In this document: piece after piece, positions 11,691 through 21,551 of the stretch
Layout of the letters: each line of letters opens with the position of its first letter
How positions within the stretch are numbered: position 1 is the first letter of the stretch
From: Phytophthora quininea
Taxonomy: Eukaryota; Oomycota; Peronosporomycetes; Peronosporales; Peronosporaceae
Direction of reading: 5' to 3'
Length of the DNA: 50,861 bases
Assembly (NCBI GenBank): GCA_011947345.1
Contig: JAAVTG010000234.1
Location: forward strand, 1-50,861
The notes under the pieces: model-generated
What the model was told of the DNA's origin: nothing
What the model saw: only the letters and a program-made list of their open reading frames with translations
The model's database searches: none
Program-made: the position numbers and the translations under genes

Positions 11691-11908
11691 TCAGACAAAA
11701 ATATTCCTTTTTGCTAATCACGTGGTATCAAGCGCACCCGCTGACTCGTCGGAAGACTGGCGGACAGAGGTAGTCCCACCTCCTTCATCCACATCGTCGC
11801 CATCGGGCACGCGGACAGCACCAGCTAGTCCGCGTGTCTTGACCAGGACGCCACATCGGACTGTACAGCCCCATGCAGCACCACGCTTGGTCTTACGGCC
11901 TCGTTCAA

Positions 11909-12016
11909 CTATACAGCCCCGCCCTACTCCTCCGCACTGTCCAGCTATACAGCCCCGCTCTACAGCGTACGTTGTTCCGGCTATACAGCCCTCCCCGGTC
12001 GTATAACCACGTCCCC
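11909..12016 (+). repeat. 36-bp tandem repeat in the Gag-RT linker
   Basis: The string CTATACAGCCC recurs at 11909, 11945 and 11981, exactly 36 bases apart, with a diverged extra copy (CTGTACAGCCCC) at 11861. The period equals 12 codons, and one frame gives a Pro-rich tract (PAIQPR-type units). It probably encodes a flexible linker between Gag and RT in this DIRS-type element. Confidence 0.7.
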
Positions 12017-12289
12017 ATCAGGGGCTCCGACAAGTCCAACCGATTAGTCAGTCACCAGGTCCGCTCTGCCCACCTGACCGGTCCAGCCTACACGACGCCG
12101 ATACTGGCACAACCGACTTCCCTCCGAACCGCGCTCCCCGCTTCGTGCTGGCCGTCACCGAGGGTAGGCACCGCCGCTTCGCAAGAAACGCCGCCGCTCG
12201 CAACAACCTGCTTGAAGCAACTTGCCGAGCGACCATTGCTTCGGCACTCGACCACGTTGGGTTTACACCTGCCCAGAGAGCCCCATCCG

Positions 12290-12994
12290 CATGTGTACTC
12301 CATGCCTCAAGGCCCGGTTTTTCTGCTTGACCGCCCCCTGCAGCGTGTCCTGTCTGAATTCGTACACCAAACCAAGATTTCGCTACCTGCATTTATTGAT
12401 CTGGTACGATTTCAAACTCCTGACGACTACAGATCGAACAAGCAGATGGTGCTGCCGGTCATCGAGAAGATCTGCGCAGGGTACCCGCATCTTGAGCACC
12501 TTCGCGATATCGCGGCTAACGGTGTCCGGATGCACATGACGGAACCGCCGCCACATCAATCCGTTCGACCACCAAACCACGGTTCGGCCAGCGAGCGACT
12601 CAACGTGCTCCAGAAAAATATTCGTAAAGACCAAGATGCCTGGCGCTGTTTGGTCCTGGATAGCGACATACAGGATCTTTGGCCGGAGGTTTTCATTAGC
12701 CCCTCCGGCGTCATTGTCAAAGGATCTGCCGATCCAGCCTCGAGCGGACGAACGATCCATGACTTATCCTACCCGATGCTCCTCGATGAACGACGCCATG
12801 GACTCGGATTCTATCCCCCTGCCGAATATACCCACTGCGACGCTGCGGCCTCGAAAATCCTGCGTGTGTCAAAACACACCCCGGTACCGATACCAAAAGT
12901 ATGGCGGGCGATGTGGCCTCTGCCTTTCCCAACATCAGCATACACAGCGACAGCGTTCGGTGGTTCGGTGGTTCGCTGGTCGTATCGAGGACGG
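12290..12994 (+). pseudogene. Reverse transcriptase of DIRS-type element 1, N-terminal part
   Basis: The N-terminal part of the RT reads from about 12290, with FIDLVRFQTPDD, then VFISPSGVIVKG, GRTIHDLSYP (finger/palm start) and MAGDVASAFPNISIHSDSVRWF, whose GDVASAF is the first catalytic-Asp motif. The frame slips twice near 12895-12975, and the coding sequence ends abruptly after RIEDG at 12994, where a 947-bp LTR-like element is inserted. The palm resumes at 13943. Over the last 300 bases the sequence matches the DIRS/YR-retrotransposon RT layout better than Gypsy or Copia, which agrees with the tyrosine recombinase downstream. Confidence 0.75.
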
Positions 12995-13941
12995 TGTGGT
13001 GTAGCGGGTTGACGGGAGCGCCCCGTCCGCGCGGAGATGGAGTGGTCGGGACTAGAGAACAATCAAAACGGGGCGCTCCAATTAAGTACGGCGTCTGATC
13101 ACATCAGATCCCGATCAAGTACGACTGGCGATCCGACGACATGGGTACAGATCTTTACGATTCGACGTCTGATCTTTACAGATGGTTACGACTATGGGGG
13201 TCCAAGAGCTGGCTCAAAGCCCAGCCCAGAATTTGATGTGTGCCGACCCGAGGGATGCCTGCAGCAGATCGATCAAGAGCGACAACCCCAGAAACGCTAA
13301 ACCAGCTGGGAACTGTAGCTCCGGAGCCAACCAAGGAGCCCAGAGAGTGACGCGTGTCCAACAAACGGGTAGTTTTAGTTCAGTCCGCATTTAGCTACGA
13401 AGGACACAAGTCCACACCGGCAGACAAGCGATCTACCCTCGTGCCGCCCAAGTTCGACTTTGCCTCGTGCCAGCCTCCCCTCGTAGAAGAATCGCCCCGA
13501 ACCACAATCTATAGGGTGGGATCGGGCGCTACGAGTTGTCGGTTGTGTGGATCCAACCAACCCCGAAGTGTCACGAGAACGGCACTATAAATAGAGACGT
13601 CTACGCGGAGCAAGCGATAGGGCCGAGTGATTGACGGAGAGAGAGAGCGCGCGTGTGCGGAAGACCGACTGATCAAGCGATAGGGACCAGCCGGTCTAGA
13701 AGAAGAGAAGAGAAGAAGACAAATGGTAGTGTGGGAAGCCCATCCTCGCACGGCCACCAACCAAGACCTCAAGTACCAAGGTTACATTCCTGCCCACTGC
13801 GTTATCGCGCTTTGGAATTACGTTAGTCAAGTCCTGGGGAAAACGCGACGTCGTTTTAACCGAGGTGACGTCGCATTTGTGAGCTGGAGATCCCTGCCTC
13901 TAGATCCGAAATCGGATTTTCTGGTAAGCCACTCCACCACA
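12995..13941 (+). mobile_element. LTR-like insertion (probable solo LTR), 947 bp
   Basis: The insertion starts TGTGGTGTAGCGGG and ends CACTCCACCACA, giving the TG...CA ends and a short inverted repeat (TGTGGTG/CACCACA) typical of LTRs. It interrupts the RT between RIEDG and VLIIDL. The flanks are ACGG (12991-12994) and AAGG (13942-13945), a 4-bp target duplication with one mismatch. No protein domain is visible inside. A TATA-like box lies at 13587-13594. The first 14 bases are identical to 21552-21565, at the start of dispersed repeat A copy 2, so the two may belong to related LTR families. A full LTR element reduced to one LTR by recombination is the simplest reading. Confidence 0.75.
13587..13594 (+). 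promoter_or_regulatory. TATA-like box inside the LTR insertion
   Basis: The sequence TATAAATA lies about two thirds into the 947-bp LTR-like element, as expected for the promoter at the U3/R junction of an LTR. A run of GA-rich sequence follows at about 13630-13720. Function is inferred only from sequence and position. Confidence 0.5.
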
Positions 13942-15030
13942 AAGGCGTCTTGATCATTGATCTAGCCGCCCATTTGGTTGGACTGGATCACCCGGTTGCT
14001 ACGAAGTAGTTGGTGGCGCTATCTCCCACGTCCTCTGTTCTCACTATAACGAGCAGAACTCTTCCGACTTCTTAAATTATCATTCGGTCGACGACCATAT
14101 CAATGTCGGTGCGGATATAGCGACCAACTGCACGGACATGAACCGCTCGCTCCGCTTCGCAATGACAGTAGTATTGGGCCCCAACTCTGTTAGCGAGGAC
14201 AAATTCACTCCCTGGTCGACCCGTCAGAAAGTGCTCGGCCTAGTCTTTGACTCCACCGTAGGCACGGTGGCCATGCCAGAGGTCAAGATTCGGAAGGCTA
14301 AAGCCTTGGTTGCGTCGGCCCTCAGTGCGACATCGATCTCCAGAACCGCCTGCCGGTTCTTGCTTGGCAGCCTGCGTCACGTCACGAAGTGTCTGGCCCG
14401 CCTGTTCATTTCTTCAGCGGCTACGCCAACGCGAAGCTGCGCTTGGTCGTTTCGCATGGCCCCCTTGTCAGCGACTATGAAGACTGAATTGCGGTGGTGG
14501 TGGCTCGTCCTGCATTTGCCTGCCCTCAACGACATTGCGCTGGACTACTTCCAGTCGCTGCCATCTCCGGACATCGTTGTGGAGACTGACGCGTCTGATT
14601 TCGGGCTCTGCGCTCTGGACGCCACTGCTCGGGCTGCCTTTACGTATCGGTTCACTACTCCCGAGTTAGAATTGGTGACAGCTTTCAAGTCCCAGCACAT
14701 CAGTCACTTCGATATTATCTACCGGGAGTTGCTCGCCTGCGCCTTCGCCGTGAACGAGTGGGTCAGCGCTGGGCGTCGCGGAGAGGCAGCTCCTCCCGAC
14801 CCCTACACGTGCCTTTTCGCATCGACAACTCATCGGCCGTCGCCTGGAACAGCAAGCACGCGGCAAGCAACCCCCGCGCTCAAGTCCTGATTCGCTTCTT
14901 AGGCTGGTGGGAGTCGACCCTCCGACTCCGCTTCTCTGCTTCCCACATCGCGGGTGCCGAGAATACTCGAGCCGATGCTGGCTTCAGACTAGGGGCTCCG
15001 GGGACTTCTTCACCAAGTTTTCTTTACTAA
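13942..15030 (+). pseudogene. RT palm and RNase H of DIRS-type element 1
   Basis: Coding sequence resumes after the LTR insertion. VLIIDLA and the FGWTGSPG-type motif follow; here one C is missing from a C run near 13965, which shifts the frame. The catalytic box is VDDH (14087-14098), the form used by DIRS-type RTs rather than YxDD. FTPWSTRQKVLGLVFDS follows. The RNase H domain begins at about 14580 with VVETDASDFGL and contains HFDIIYRELLACAF; after another frame shift near 14760-14800 it continues with FRIDNSSAVAWN and ENTRADA (about 14820-14980). This order directly upstream of the recombinase is diagnostic of a tyrosine-recombinase retrotransposon. Confidence 0.8.
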
Positions 15031-16100
15031 CTTCTGGCTGGCAACAGACATCACCGACGTTGGACGTTCAAGGACTGAACTCGCTCTGGCAGCGCGTCTC
15101 CGACTTAACCCTGTCTAAGTACCAACGCGCCATGACACAGTGGTGGGCATGGACCTCTCAACCCGGAATCCCCCTGGTTTACGCATATGTCAATCAACGC
15201 CCGAGTAGGCCATATCTCCAACCTCAACATCAGCGGTCTTTGGTTCAGCTTTGGCTCAGGACGCCCGGTTCAGAGCTCTACGATCACGGCGACTCTCTAC
15301 GCTATCCGGCACTTCTTCACAGCCTACGGGCACTCGTTCCCCATCGACCACTCGCACGTATGCATGCTGCTCAAAGGGATTCGTCGCCTCGATCCACCAC
15401 GGCACAGCAAGTCCCCCGTGTCCTTACGGATGCTAGAGTCCTGCTTCAACTCCCTGTGCCTAGCGGACCAGGCGGCACAAGCCCCTTAGGGGTGCTGTGC
15501 TTAGTGTTCTTCTTCCTCTTAAGAAGACCCGAAGTTGATGCGGTTTCCAGCACGTCATTCAAGTGGTTCGCCATCCAAGCGCGAGACATATCCGTATTAG
15601 ACAAACAAGGACGAAGCACGAGGAACCCGTCGACTGCAGTGGCTGTACGCATCCGCCTTCGTGGTTCTAAGATCAATCAGCACGGCCCCCTCCCGTAGTC
15701 CGCATGCTCAGAAGATCAGGCCACAAGGTTGTGTGCCCCGTGCTCGGAGCCCTGCTTCTACTCCAGGCTCGTCGTCAGCTCCCCGTAGACATTCCCGCAG
15801 CAGTTTACATGACCCTGTCGGGGAGGCCAGCATGCACCTCCTCAACTGACGTCGCGAGAGCTGTCAAGGCAGCAGCAATGCGGTCAGGAGAAAACAGCGC
15901 CAACTACAGTACCCACCCCTTGCGCGCCGGAGGCTACTCATTTATACTGAGCTGGAACCGAGTCAACAACCATCCAGTTTCACGGACGCTGGGTTTCGGA
16001 CGCGTTTAAGTCCTACACACGCCTGTGCAGAGAATCCGTCTACCGACTGTCAAGCGACATGATTCAAGGCAATAAGGGGACCCCACACTTCGTTAACTAA
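14998..16100 (+). pseudogene. Tyrosine recombinase of DIRS-type element 1
   Basis: A tyrosine recombinase would integrate the circular cDNA of the element. The N-terminal SAM-like part includes TLSKYQRAMTQWW and TITATLYAIRHFFTAYG (about 15110-15320). The catalytic part includes FFFLLRRPEVDAV (first Arg, about 15505-15545), THPLRAGG (His-x-x-Arg, about 15910-15935), FHGRW and SDAFKSYTRL (Tyr, about 15978-16020). The stop is TAA at 16098-16100. The frame changes at least four times, near 15180, 15490, 15700 and 15965, so the gene is dead, but all catalytic motifs are still readable. A G/C-rich hairpin (GCCCC-TTT-GGGGC, about 16115) follows. Terminal and internal complementary repeats were not resolved by eye. 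Confidence 0.8.
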
Positions 16101-16173
16101 CGATTACTACGCGGCCCCTTTGGGGGCTTAACTCTCAATCACAGAGTTGCCGGTCGTAGCTTGTACTGTTCGT

Positions 16174-17667
16174 TAATGGAGTTCAAGCTACCCCTTAACC
16201 GATTAGTCTGGGGGTTGGAAACCGTCGCGCACCCCGCGAGGGCTGCGCAAGCCGAACCACCACGACATAGCGCCGTTGGCACGACTCAGTCTACGACGAC
16301 TGAACGTGAAGTAGCCTCCGAGCACGGCTCGGGTAGTCGTGATAGTCCATCGCTGTTGGTGGACTATAGCAGTGGCATGGAAGTTGATAAGGAAGAGCCG
16401 TCAGCCTCTTCCCTTGAAGAAAGGCAACGGGGCCCCCGTCTGCCACACGCGAGGGATCATCGTCGGGCTCTCGGTGCCAGCGTGTTGACACGCAGGAAGA
16501 AGGTGAAGTCGCGTCTGCTAGCGCGGTGGAGCGATCCATCGCTGCTGTTCTTCCGTCTACGCCGTCGTAACTACCGACAGACTGTCACGCAGCGAGGTCG
16601 CGTGCGACGCCACCATTGTTGATGAGATCGGAGGCGATCGCCTCCAAGGAAATGGTGATGCGCTAGAAGGGAGGGCATGTGTCCTCTTCAACGTCGACTC
16701 CATCGCTGACGACTAAGTCGCAACTAAACTCGGCCTCACGGCCGGTTCCACTAGGCGCCGCGACTACTACGCGCTGCTGTACTTGAGCTGCGCCATTACA
16801 AGTCGGTGCGGCCCAGTCCGCGGAGCAAAATCAGAGCGATTGTGGCTCTCGCTCAGGGTGGAACCAGTTCGTCACAAACTGGCGCAAGGAAGGCGGCGCT
16901 GCTGTATTCCGTGAGCGCCTGCTCAAGCAGCAGGCGCACTACTACAAGAGGAACACGACTGGTCGTATTGCTCATCTGCACGAGCTTAGCGCTCGTGCTG
17001 GCATCCCGTGTGCCATGACACGGGGCGAGTAATGTTCGAGCTGCCCACACGATGCGGGCAGACTTACCGAGGAGGACGCGTGCGGGTACACGCTGGATCG
17101 TGTACCAAGAGATGTCTTGGAATGGCCTAGATGCTGAGAACAGATCGCTACCTCCCGATCAAAACGTCCCGTAAAATAGAAATGTATGGCTGCTATAAAG
17201 TCGAGCCGAAGGCTAGCTCTGACAATGCCGTAGATGGTGATGATTCTCGTACGCCATTACCATTTCCTGCACAACAATGTTCCGCGGCTCCGATGTTTCC
17301 TGTTAGAGAGACCATCCTCCCCAACGACATCGAAAACGACGCTGACCTCGGCCAGCCCGTCATTCCCGGAGCGCTACAATTCGCTCGACAACCCAGCGCG
17401 TTAAGTCATCGGAAACCTGCAAGGGCGCCGACGGCTGATCTTCGTCGTCTGGAAGCAGACGTCGCTGCTCTCCAACACCGGGTGCTGGAAGTAGTTACTG
17501 ACTATGATCAGCAGCTCTCTTCACTGATCGCGTGTGATCGCAACGCTGCTGGTGCTGCTCAAGCTCGTTGTGTCGAGCTTGAGAGGAAGTTCGATGCGCT
17601 CGTGAGGAGCGTGAACATGCGTCCTTTGCGCTCGGGCTCGTCACACGACTTTGGCGGCGAGTCGTAG
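16174..17667 (+). pseudogene. Gag-like region of an LTR (probably Gypsy) retrotransposon
   Basis: The frame from the ATG at 16176 begins MEFKLPLNRLVW and is acidic and Ser-rich to about 16490. A second block near 16860-17030 reads NWRKEGGAAVFRERLLKQQ and GRIAHLHELSARAGIPC, helical and charged like a Gag spacer. A third, 17131-17667, ends in a clear coiled coil (RRLEADVAALQHRVLEVV, about 17440-17640). Frame shifts and stops separate the blocks. No protease or RT follows on this strand: at about 17680 the sequence changes to a Gypsy integrase tail on the other strand. I recall similar blocks in Phytophthora repeats but cannot name the family. Confidence 0.45.
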
Positions 17668-17679
17668 TCTGCAGCTCGT

Positions 17680-19050
17680 TTTCGCTCGTTCCCAACGAGC
17701 GAGCAGGTGTATTGTATTCGTGATACGTCTTTAGTCTGTCGATGTAGAGCGTCGGGTTCAGCTTCATGCTGGACGGTATGATCAGCGTGTAAGCTGTGTC
17801 ATCGTGAGCCAAGATACAGAAGGGACCGATGAAGCGTGGGCCTAGCAAGCCCCCAAAAAAAAAAAATAAATAAATAAAATAAAATAAAATAATAATAATA
17901 ATAATAATAATAATAATTCAAGACAGCGTGCCTAGGCAAGTTCTGCTTAGACAATAAAACCAATGGATTCCTTTTGAATTCACTGTTGTTATTCCTTGCG
18001 TCTTGTCCACATTCATCATTCATCTTCTGTCGATCAACAGAGGATGCGATCGTGTTGCGGACAAACCGCATGACGGCTTGTCGGTCTTGAACGAACTTCT
18101 CCACATCCACATTGGTCATTTCGACCAACGTGTCTTCTTGGGCTTGTAGCTTCTTGTCCATCACGTAGCGTCCTTTGTCTTGAGCATCCACATGATCGGT
18201 GGGTGCACTTGGTCTTGGTGTGACGTGTCCTTGTTCGGTCTCTTGTAAAATTCCGATGCTCGACTGCAAGTCCAACACGTCTTCGTCACCGGCCATGTCA
18301 GCCGCCTTGATAGGTATGGGACCGTCTTCTTGATGACCCATCGCTTCCGTAGCGATGGTTCTTGTCGCGTCCGTGCCCTGCACGGATGCGTTATCGACGC
18401 CTACACCCCGTGAAGACGCAAGCGCACTCGCTTTTGACGAGCGGCTTCTGCGCGCGTTAGTACGATCAGCGCCTCGCTGGCTGTATTACCTTGTGAACGG
18501 TCAGCGTTCACAGATCCTCCCCACTCAAGGGGCTACAACCCCTCAAGCATGGCGGAAACACAGGGATGTCGCATGCCATTCACGTAGAACGGTGTATGCC
18601 CAGTCGATGCATGCATCGAGTTGTTGATGGCGAACTCTGCCATCGGCAGGCAGTCGCTCCACTCGGCGAACGAGTGGGCATAACTCTTGCGAATGTCACC
18701 GAGCACGCGGTTCACGCGCTCGTCTGGCCCTCTGTTTGGGGGTGGTCCGCTGTCGACATCGACAACCATGAGCCAAGAAACGCGAAGACCTCCTTCCAAA
18801 ACGCGGCCGTTAACCGTGGATCACGGTAGGACATGATCTCACAGGGCATCCCGTGGGCTCTGAAGATTGAGTTAACAAACAGATGTGCCGTCTGTTTGAA
18901 CGTGACTTGTGCTGGCACCGCAGCAAGGTGAACCATCTTGCTGAAGCGGCCGACGAAGACGGGCGAGACTACATGTACCGAATCGTTACATGAGAAAGGA
19001 CACGTTCGGTATGACATGTGGCGGAGTTGTACCGAACACATTCCGTACAC
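17680..19050 (-). pseudogene. Ty3/Gypsy integrase relic
   Basis: The 3' end of a Gypsy pol reads on the minus strand: FSKMVHLAAVP and IFRAHGMPCEIMS (about 18950-18850), SYRDPRLTAAFW, MSTADHPQTEGQT and, in another frame, ERVNRVLGDIRKSYAHSFAEW with PMAEFAINNSMHASTGHTPF (about 18715-18560). Further on come DRQAVMRFVRNTIASS, a linker, LPRHAVLN, and GPRFIGPFCILAHDD with LNPTLYIDRLKTY (about 17840-17720), the C-terminal barrel. The second catalytic Asp of the usual SDRDPRF motif is Tyr here. An A/T microsatellite at 17855-17917 splits LPRHAVLN from the barrel. RT and RNase H are missing. A dead integrase fragment. Confidence 0.8.
17855..17917. repeat. A/T microsatellite inside the Gypsy integrase
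   Basis: A poly-A run passes into TAAA, then AAAAT and finally ATA/AAT units, about 63 bases. It sits between two adjoining parts of the integrase C-terminus, so it arose by insertion or slippage within former coding sequence. Confidence 0.9.
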
Positions 19051-20418
19051 TCAAAATGTTCCTGTTGTTTATTTTTATTTATTAAAATACTGTTATTGTA
19101 AGGTTTATCGCCTATATAAGTTGGAAACCCGACGGGGCCTTTAACTATGGGGTACCGAGTCCACTTTTTACAAGAGCCGTCACGTTGCGTCAAAAACGGT
19201 TGTTACTATGGCCGACCTTCCTCTTTTATGCCATTTCCGCACTAATAGTGAGCGGGCACCAAGCGAGGCGAAGCCGAGCCGTCACGCGCCTCTTGGCAGC
19301 GTGTCAAGCTTGCTCGTTAATATATATTACGTTTAGATTTTATACCTCATACACTAATGTCGCGCTTCGCACGGGAAGCTCTGGGTTTCTCATCATCACT
19401 GTATTGCTAAATTTAAACTCACACCAAGAACACGCGTTCCGTTCAGAGGAAGGTTTTATCTAGCAATGACAAAAATGCCATAGTGGTCTCAGCGTTGTCG
19501 CGTGATGAGGACGAAAAAGCGACTTAGCCACATCAACCTCTTTTTATCAGATTGGCAACACCACACAAGGCACTCCGCAATCTCTGTCGGACCGTATTCA
19601 TTCCGTTGGTTCCTGTGTACTCCGTCTAGTAATCATCTCAGACATACAAAATGGGCTGCACTTCCACGGGCAACTGCAATCCTTCGCCAGCTTCAGCTCT
19701 TTTCAACAATAAGCTGAGTGGCAATGCACTGAAGAACCATCCAAGCTACCAGTATTACCAGAAATTCGTTCGATGCCCCAAGTTCTCCGGCATTCAAGTC
19801 ATCAAGGATAGCAGACCCTGATCCAGGATCCACGTCCTCGAAATTGAAGGGTCGCCTTCGATCTTCCCATATCTTTCCCGAAAGGTCAAGTTGATCAATT
19901 AAGGGTGGCTGTTCAGTCCTGCAACCACGACCACCATACTGAAATCAGGACAATACAAGTTGACGTGGACCACATATAAATCAGTCGAATCTGTAAGCAT
20001 GCAGAGTACGCTAGCTTAAACTTTAACAGAGTTCGTTTTTCCCTGTAACACACAAGTCGCCACATCTTCGTGCCACCAATTCGCGCAAGGGGATCAAGGT
20101 GCACTATAGCTGTGGAGCAAGGATCACATTCGGCCGCGCCTGCGAGACGTCTGTGGGGCTCCAACCGTTCCGAGTCGAGTTAGGTAGGGGACCAGGACGC
20201 TGTTCGATCTGGGTTAAGACCCCTCCCTATTTCGCATACTAGTTGGGGTCTTGCGCCTTCCCATTTCATATTCCTGTGGAGCCTGGACCAGCAGCTGGCA
20301 ACCAAGGACGTGATTGAAGACTGCTTGTGTGGAGCGAGGGTATAAGCTTTAAATCTGACAAGTGACTTTTCTCTCTCAGAGAGCGGTGCGCGTCGCATTG
20401 TGGGTGTCTTGGATCGCC
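19051..20418. other. No confident gene; possible LTR sequence and short orphan frame
   Basis: The stretch 19180-19470 has the compositional look of an LTR next to the Gypsy relic, but its ends are not clear. At about 19649 an ATG opens a 57-residue frame (MGCTSTGNCNPSPASALFNN...) with no recognised motif and a stop near 19820. Nothing else is supported. Confidence 0.35.
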
Positions 20419-20564
20419 CAGTTATCCAAGACCTGTAGGTAGCTACCGCAGGTTCTCGGCGCGCCGTAGGGTCTGTAGGCGAGGTTGCTGCATAGCGCGC
20501 CTCGGGCGTAGTCGCCTTAACCGCAACAATAATAATAATAACAATAACAGTTATCCAAGACCTG
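20419..20564 (+). mobile_element. 112-bp retroposon with perfect 17-bp target duplication
   Basis: The 17-base string CAGTTATCCAAGACCTG occurs at 20419-20435 and again at 20548-20564. Between them lie 112 bases that end in an (AAC/AAT)n tail (20523-20547). A 15-20 bp target duplication plus a simple 3' tail is the signature of LINE-mediated insertion. The body is GC-rich with no clear pol III boxes, so it is either a 5'-truncated LINE end or a very short SINE. Confidence 0.8.
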
Positions 20565-20974
20565 AAATCCCAATTGACACTGGTGAATTAGCCCATCCTC
20601 GGCTAACGAAAGAACAAGGACCTGCATATCGTGTCGTGTGAACTCTGGTCGTGGTTTTATTGCTGGTGTGGGAATGTGTAAAGATTGCGTGAGCTTCTTG
20701 ATCCTAGAATCAAAAATCGTGATCCTGGATCCATGGCCCTGGTTCTGGATTCTGGAAGTCTGATCCGGGAAGGAGGAGCTGCAGCTTGGCCATTAATTCT
20801 ACCCAAGTCGCGTAGACGGTGTCTCGAGGTAATTCTTACCAAGAGGGGTTGCACAAGGTACATGCCACCCCGGATTGGGAACCCCAGGCCTAAATCTTAG
20901 GGCTGGGGTTTCTGGTCTTGGCGTACCTAAAGAGGGCCGCTACACATTTAGGCGAAAAAGATTCTTAGCTGCCC
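20565..20974. other. No gene seen
   Basis: No open frame with recognisable motifs. Low-order repetition of GATCCTGGATC-like strings occurs at 20700-20770. The string CCGCTACACA near 20938 resembles an LTR end, without a matching start. Confidence 0.35.
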
Positions 20975-21370
20975 TTAACTTCTGTTGAAGTGACGGCAGG
21001 ATCCATTAAATATAAACTGACCGCACATAACATTTGATCGCTGTGCACTGTGATGCCAACGCAACCGCTTTCTATCGTCTACTGTGTACAGCGATCTAAT
21101 GTCACAGAGTCCATAAAGCACATCGAAAGGTATTAGCGTGTGGTATACCATGCAGGCGAGTCTGGCACCTTCTGCGAGAACACCACGAAAACCAGCACAG
21201 GGGTCGACCCTCGTCCGACAGGATACCCCCTGTTCCAACCACGACCGCAAAACATTTGAACACCTCATGTAGAAGAAACCCGTGTTGTTGCAGCCATTGT
21301 AGTAGTTGATGAACTCGCCCACGGTCACCATGTAGTTCGGGAATATGGTCACGTAGTTGTCCACCAGCAC
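20975..21370 (-). CDS. Unrecognised 131-residue open frame, possibly a gene fragment
   Basis: An uninterrupted minus-strand frame begins MLVDNYVTIFPNYM and contains several Cys and aromatic residues (YNGCNNTGFFYMRC, RVDPCAGFRG, PFDVLYGLCD). On the upstream side the same strand has a further protein-like stretch, AVNFMADGFTLSLDRLKCDE (about 21535-21475), before an LTR-like repeat begins at 21552. The two together may be the remains of a cellular or transposon gene cut off by that repeat. I do not recognise the family; chance openness cannot be excluded. Confidence 0.35.
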   Translation of the reverse strand: MLVDNYVTIFPNYMVTVGEFINYYNGCNNTGFFYMRCSNVLRSWLEQGVSCRTRVDPCAGFRGVLAEGARLACMVYHTLIPFDVLYGLCDIRSLYTVDDRKRLRWHHSAQRSNVMCGQFIFNGSCRHFNRS

Positions 21371-21551
21371 CTAGAGCTTGGTCGATTTAATCTCTACGCT
21401 GCTAAGGGCTTGCTTCTTTCATCCAGTGTTGCTCTCTTCACAATTACCTCCGAGTAGACTCCTTGCTAGCGCCGCTTCATCACACTTCAGTCTGTCCAGT
21501 GAGAGCGTGAACCCGTCGGCCATGAAGTTGACAGCCACCACGAAAAAATGA

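Noticed and set aside
16100..16140. Rho-independent-type terminator (GCCCC-TTT-GGGGC)
   Set aside because: The hairpin is real but lies after a eukaryotic retroelement gene, so bacterial termination does not apply. It may only be part of the element's 3' region.
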